Shown piece by piece: positions 5,534 to 6,034 of a stretch of 6,034 nt of DNA. Position 1 is the stretch's first letter. Each line of letters begins with the position of its first letter. The stretch spans positions 1 to 6,034 of the forward strand of contig JAHRXB010000192.1 of NCBI GenBank assembly GCA_019104905.1, given 5' to 3'. A program made the position numbers and the translations under genes. Source of the DNA: Bdellovibrio sp. Its GTDB lineage: Bacteria > Bdellovibrionota > Bdellovibrionia > Bdellovibrionales > Bdellovibrionaceae. The notes under the pieces are model-generated. The model made no database searches and was not told the origin of the DNA. It saw nothing but the letters and a program-made list of their open reading frames with translations.

Positions 5534-6034
5534 TAAACACCGCCAAGGAACTCTTTCATCTTATCCAAGAAGACATTCAAAAAACTCCGCTCAATGAGTT
5601 TCTTTTGTCGTCGGAAGAGGAAAGTCAACTTCGCTCTCAAAAAGCAGAGCAAATCATTTCTCATCACACCAAGAATGCCACGGCGCCTGTAGAAATGAGG
5701 ATTCGTGACGAGATCGCGTCCTGGGGACCCTTGTGTGTGCCCATGGCCGATGAGGATGTGACAGAAATTTTAGTCAATGGCCCTAACTCCATCTGGATTG
5801 AAAAAAATGGACGTCTGCAAAAACACACCGATTCATTCTTTTCAGAGCTGAGCTATCGCAATTGTTTAGATCGCTTATCTCACGAGGCCAAAACCCATAT
5901 CAGTAAAGAACATCCGTGCGCCGATGGAAGCTTTGGAGATTTTCGACTCAGCCTGATTGGTGGGGATCTCACTCAAGCCTCAGCCCATTTTTCACTTCGT
6001 CGCCACCCTAAGAACCCTTGGACCTTCCCCAAGT
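5530..6034 (+). CDS. cpaF: CpaF/TadA-type pilus assembly ATPase, N-terminal part only
   Basis: 168 codons are present, open to the right edge. The cytoplasmic secretion ATPases of this family hydrolyse ATP to drive pilin assembly at the inner membrane. A helical N-terminal region (about 1-60) is followed by the family's N-terminal domain signature GPLCVPMADEDVTEILVNGP at 66-85 and then IWIEKNG. Next come HPCADGSFGDFRLSLI (128-143) and SLRRHPKNPWTF (155-166), which correspond to the DARLPDGSR-like and IRK-like stretches of typical CpaF proteins. They are clearly diverged: the usual ARLPDGSR core is replaced by ADGSFGDFR. Walker A, Walker B and the Asp and His boxes lie beyond the window, so catalytic competence cannot be judged. 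The gene overlaps the secretin stop by ATGA. Placing secretin directly before the ATPase leaves no room for a CpaE/TadZ gene between them. PilB or GspE are less likely than CpaF given the VTEILVNGP motif and the neighbour. Confidence 0.88.
   Translation, partial: MINTAKELFHLIQEDIQKTPLNEFLLSSEEESQLRSQKAEQIISHHTKNATAPVEMRIRDEIASWGPLCVPMADEDVTEILVNGPNSIWIEKNGRLQKHTDSFFSELSYRNCLDRLSHEAKTHISKEHPCADGSFGDFRLSLIGGDLTQASAHFSLRRHPKNPWTFPK

Noticed and set aside
1..6034. Insertion sequences, tRNA or rRNA genes, prophage or attachment sites
   Set aside because: No transposase-like frame, terminal inverted repeats, cloverleaf sequence or integrase was seen. The genes form an ordinary chromosomal layout.

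Overview
The window looks like chromosomal DNA of a predatory bacterium of the Bdellovibrio group (Bdellovibrionota). I infer this from moderate GC, the style of the proteins, and above all the gene order: a secreted Gly/Met-rich protein transcribed away from a regulator and a Tad (Flp, type IVb) pilus operon. That order resembles what I remember of the Bdellovibrio bacteriovorus 'hit' (host interaction) locus, where bd0108/bd0109 sit beside tad/flp genes. This is recall of a layout, not an alignment, and the species is not established.

Layout. Bases 1-1029 (minus) encode most of a YtcJ-like metal-dependent amidohydrolase whose C-terminus lies beyond the left edge. A strong 11-bp hairpin (1030-1057) separates it from the next minus-strand gene and contains its probable Shine-Dalgarno sequence. 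Bases 1082-2830 (minus) encode a 582-residue exported protein. It has a signal peptide, two coiled-coil segments, eight cysteines, a long Gly/Met repeat region, a Gln/Met-rich segment and a Gly/Pro-rich tail. A 218-bp divergent intergenic region (2831-3048) holds several short inverted repeats and a possible leaderless promoter. Three plus-strand genes follow: a soluble receiver-histidine kinase (3049-4155), a short CpaC/RcpA-type secretin (4232-5533), and the N-terminal part of a CpaF/TadA-type ATPase (5530 to the right edge), which overlaps the secretin by the ATGA motif.

How the parts may work together (inference). The secretin forms the outer-membrane channel and the ATPase powers assembly of a Tad-type pilus. 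The membrane-free receiver-kinase is well placed to regulate that operon or the divergent exported protein. The exported repeat protein, facing away from the pilus operon across a shared control region, is the least understood part and the best candidate for new biology, for example an envelope or surface component working with the pilus. The amidohydrolase looks metabolic and has no obvious link to the pilus genes. No tRNA, rRNA, CRISPR array or insertion sequence was seen, and no stretch over 300 bases lacks a gene.
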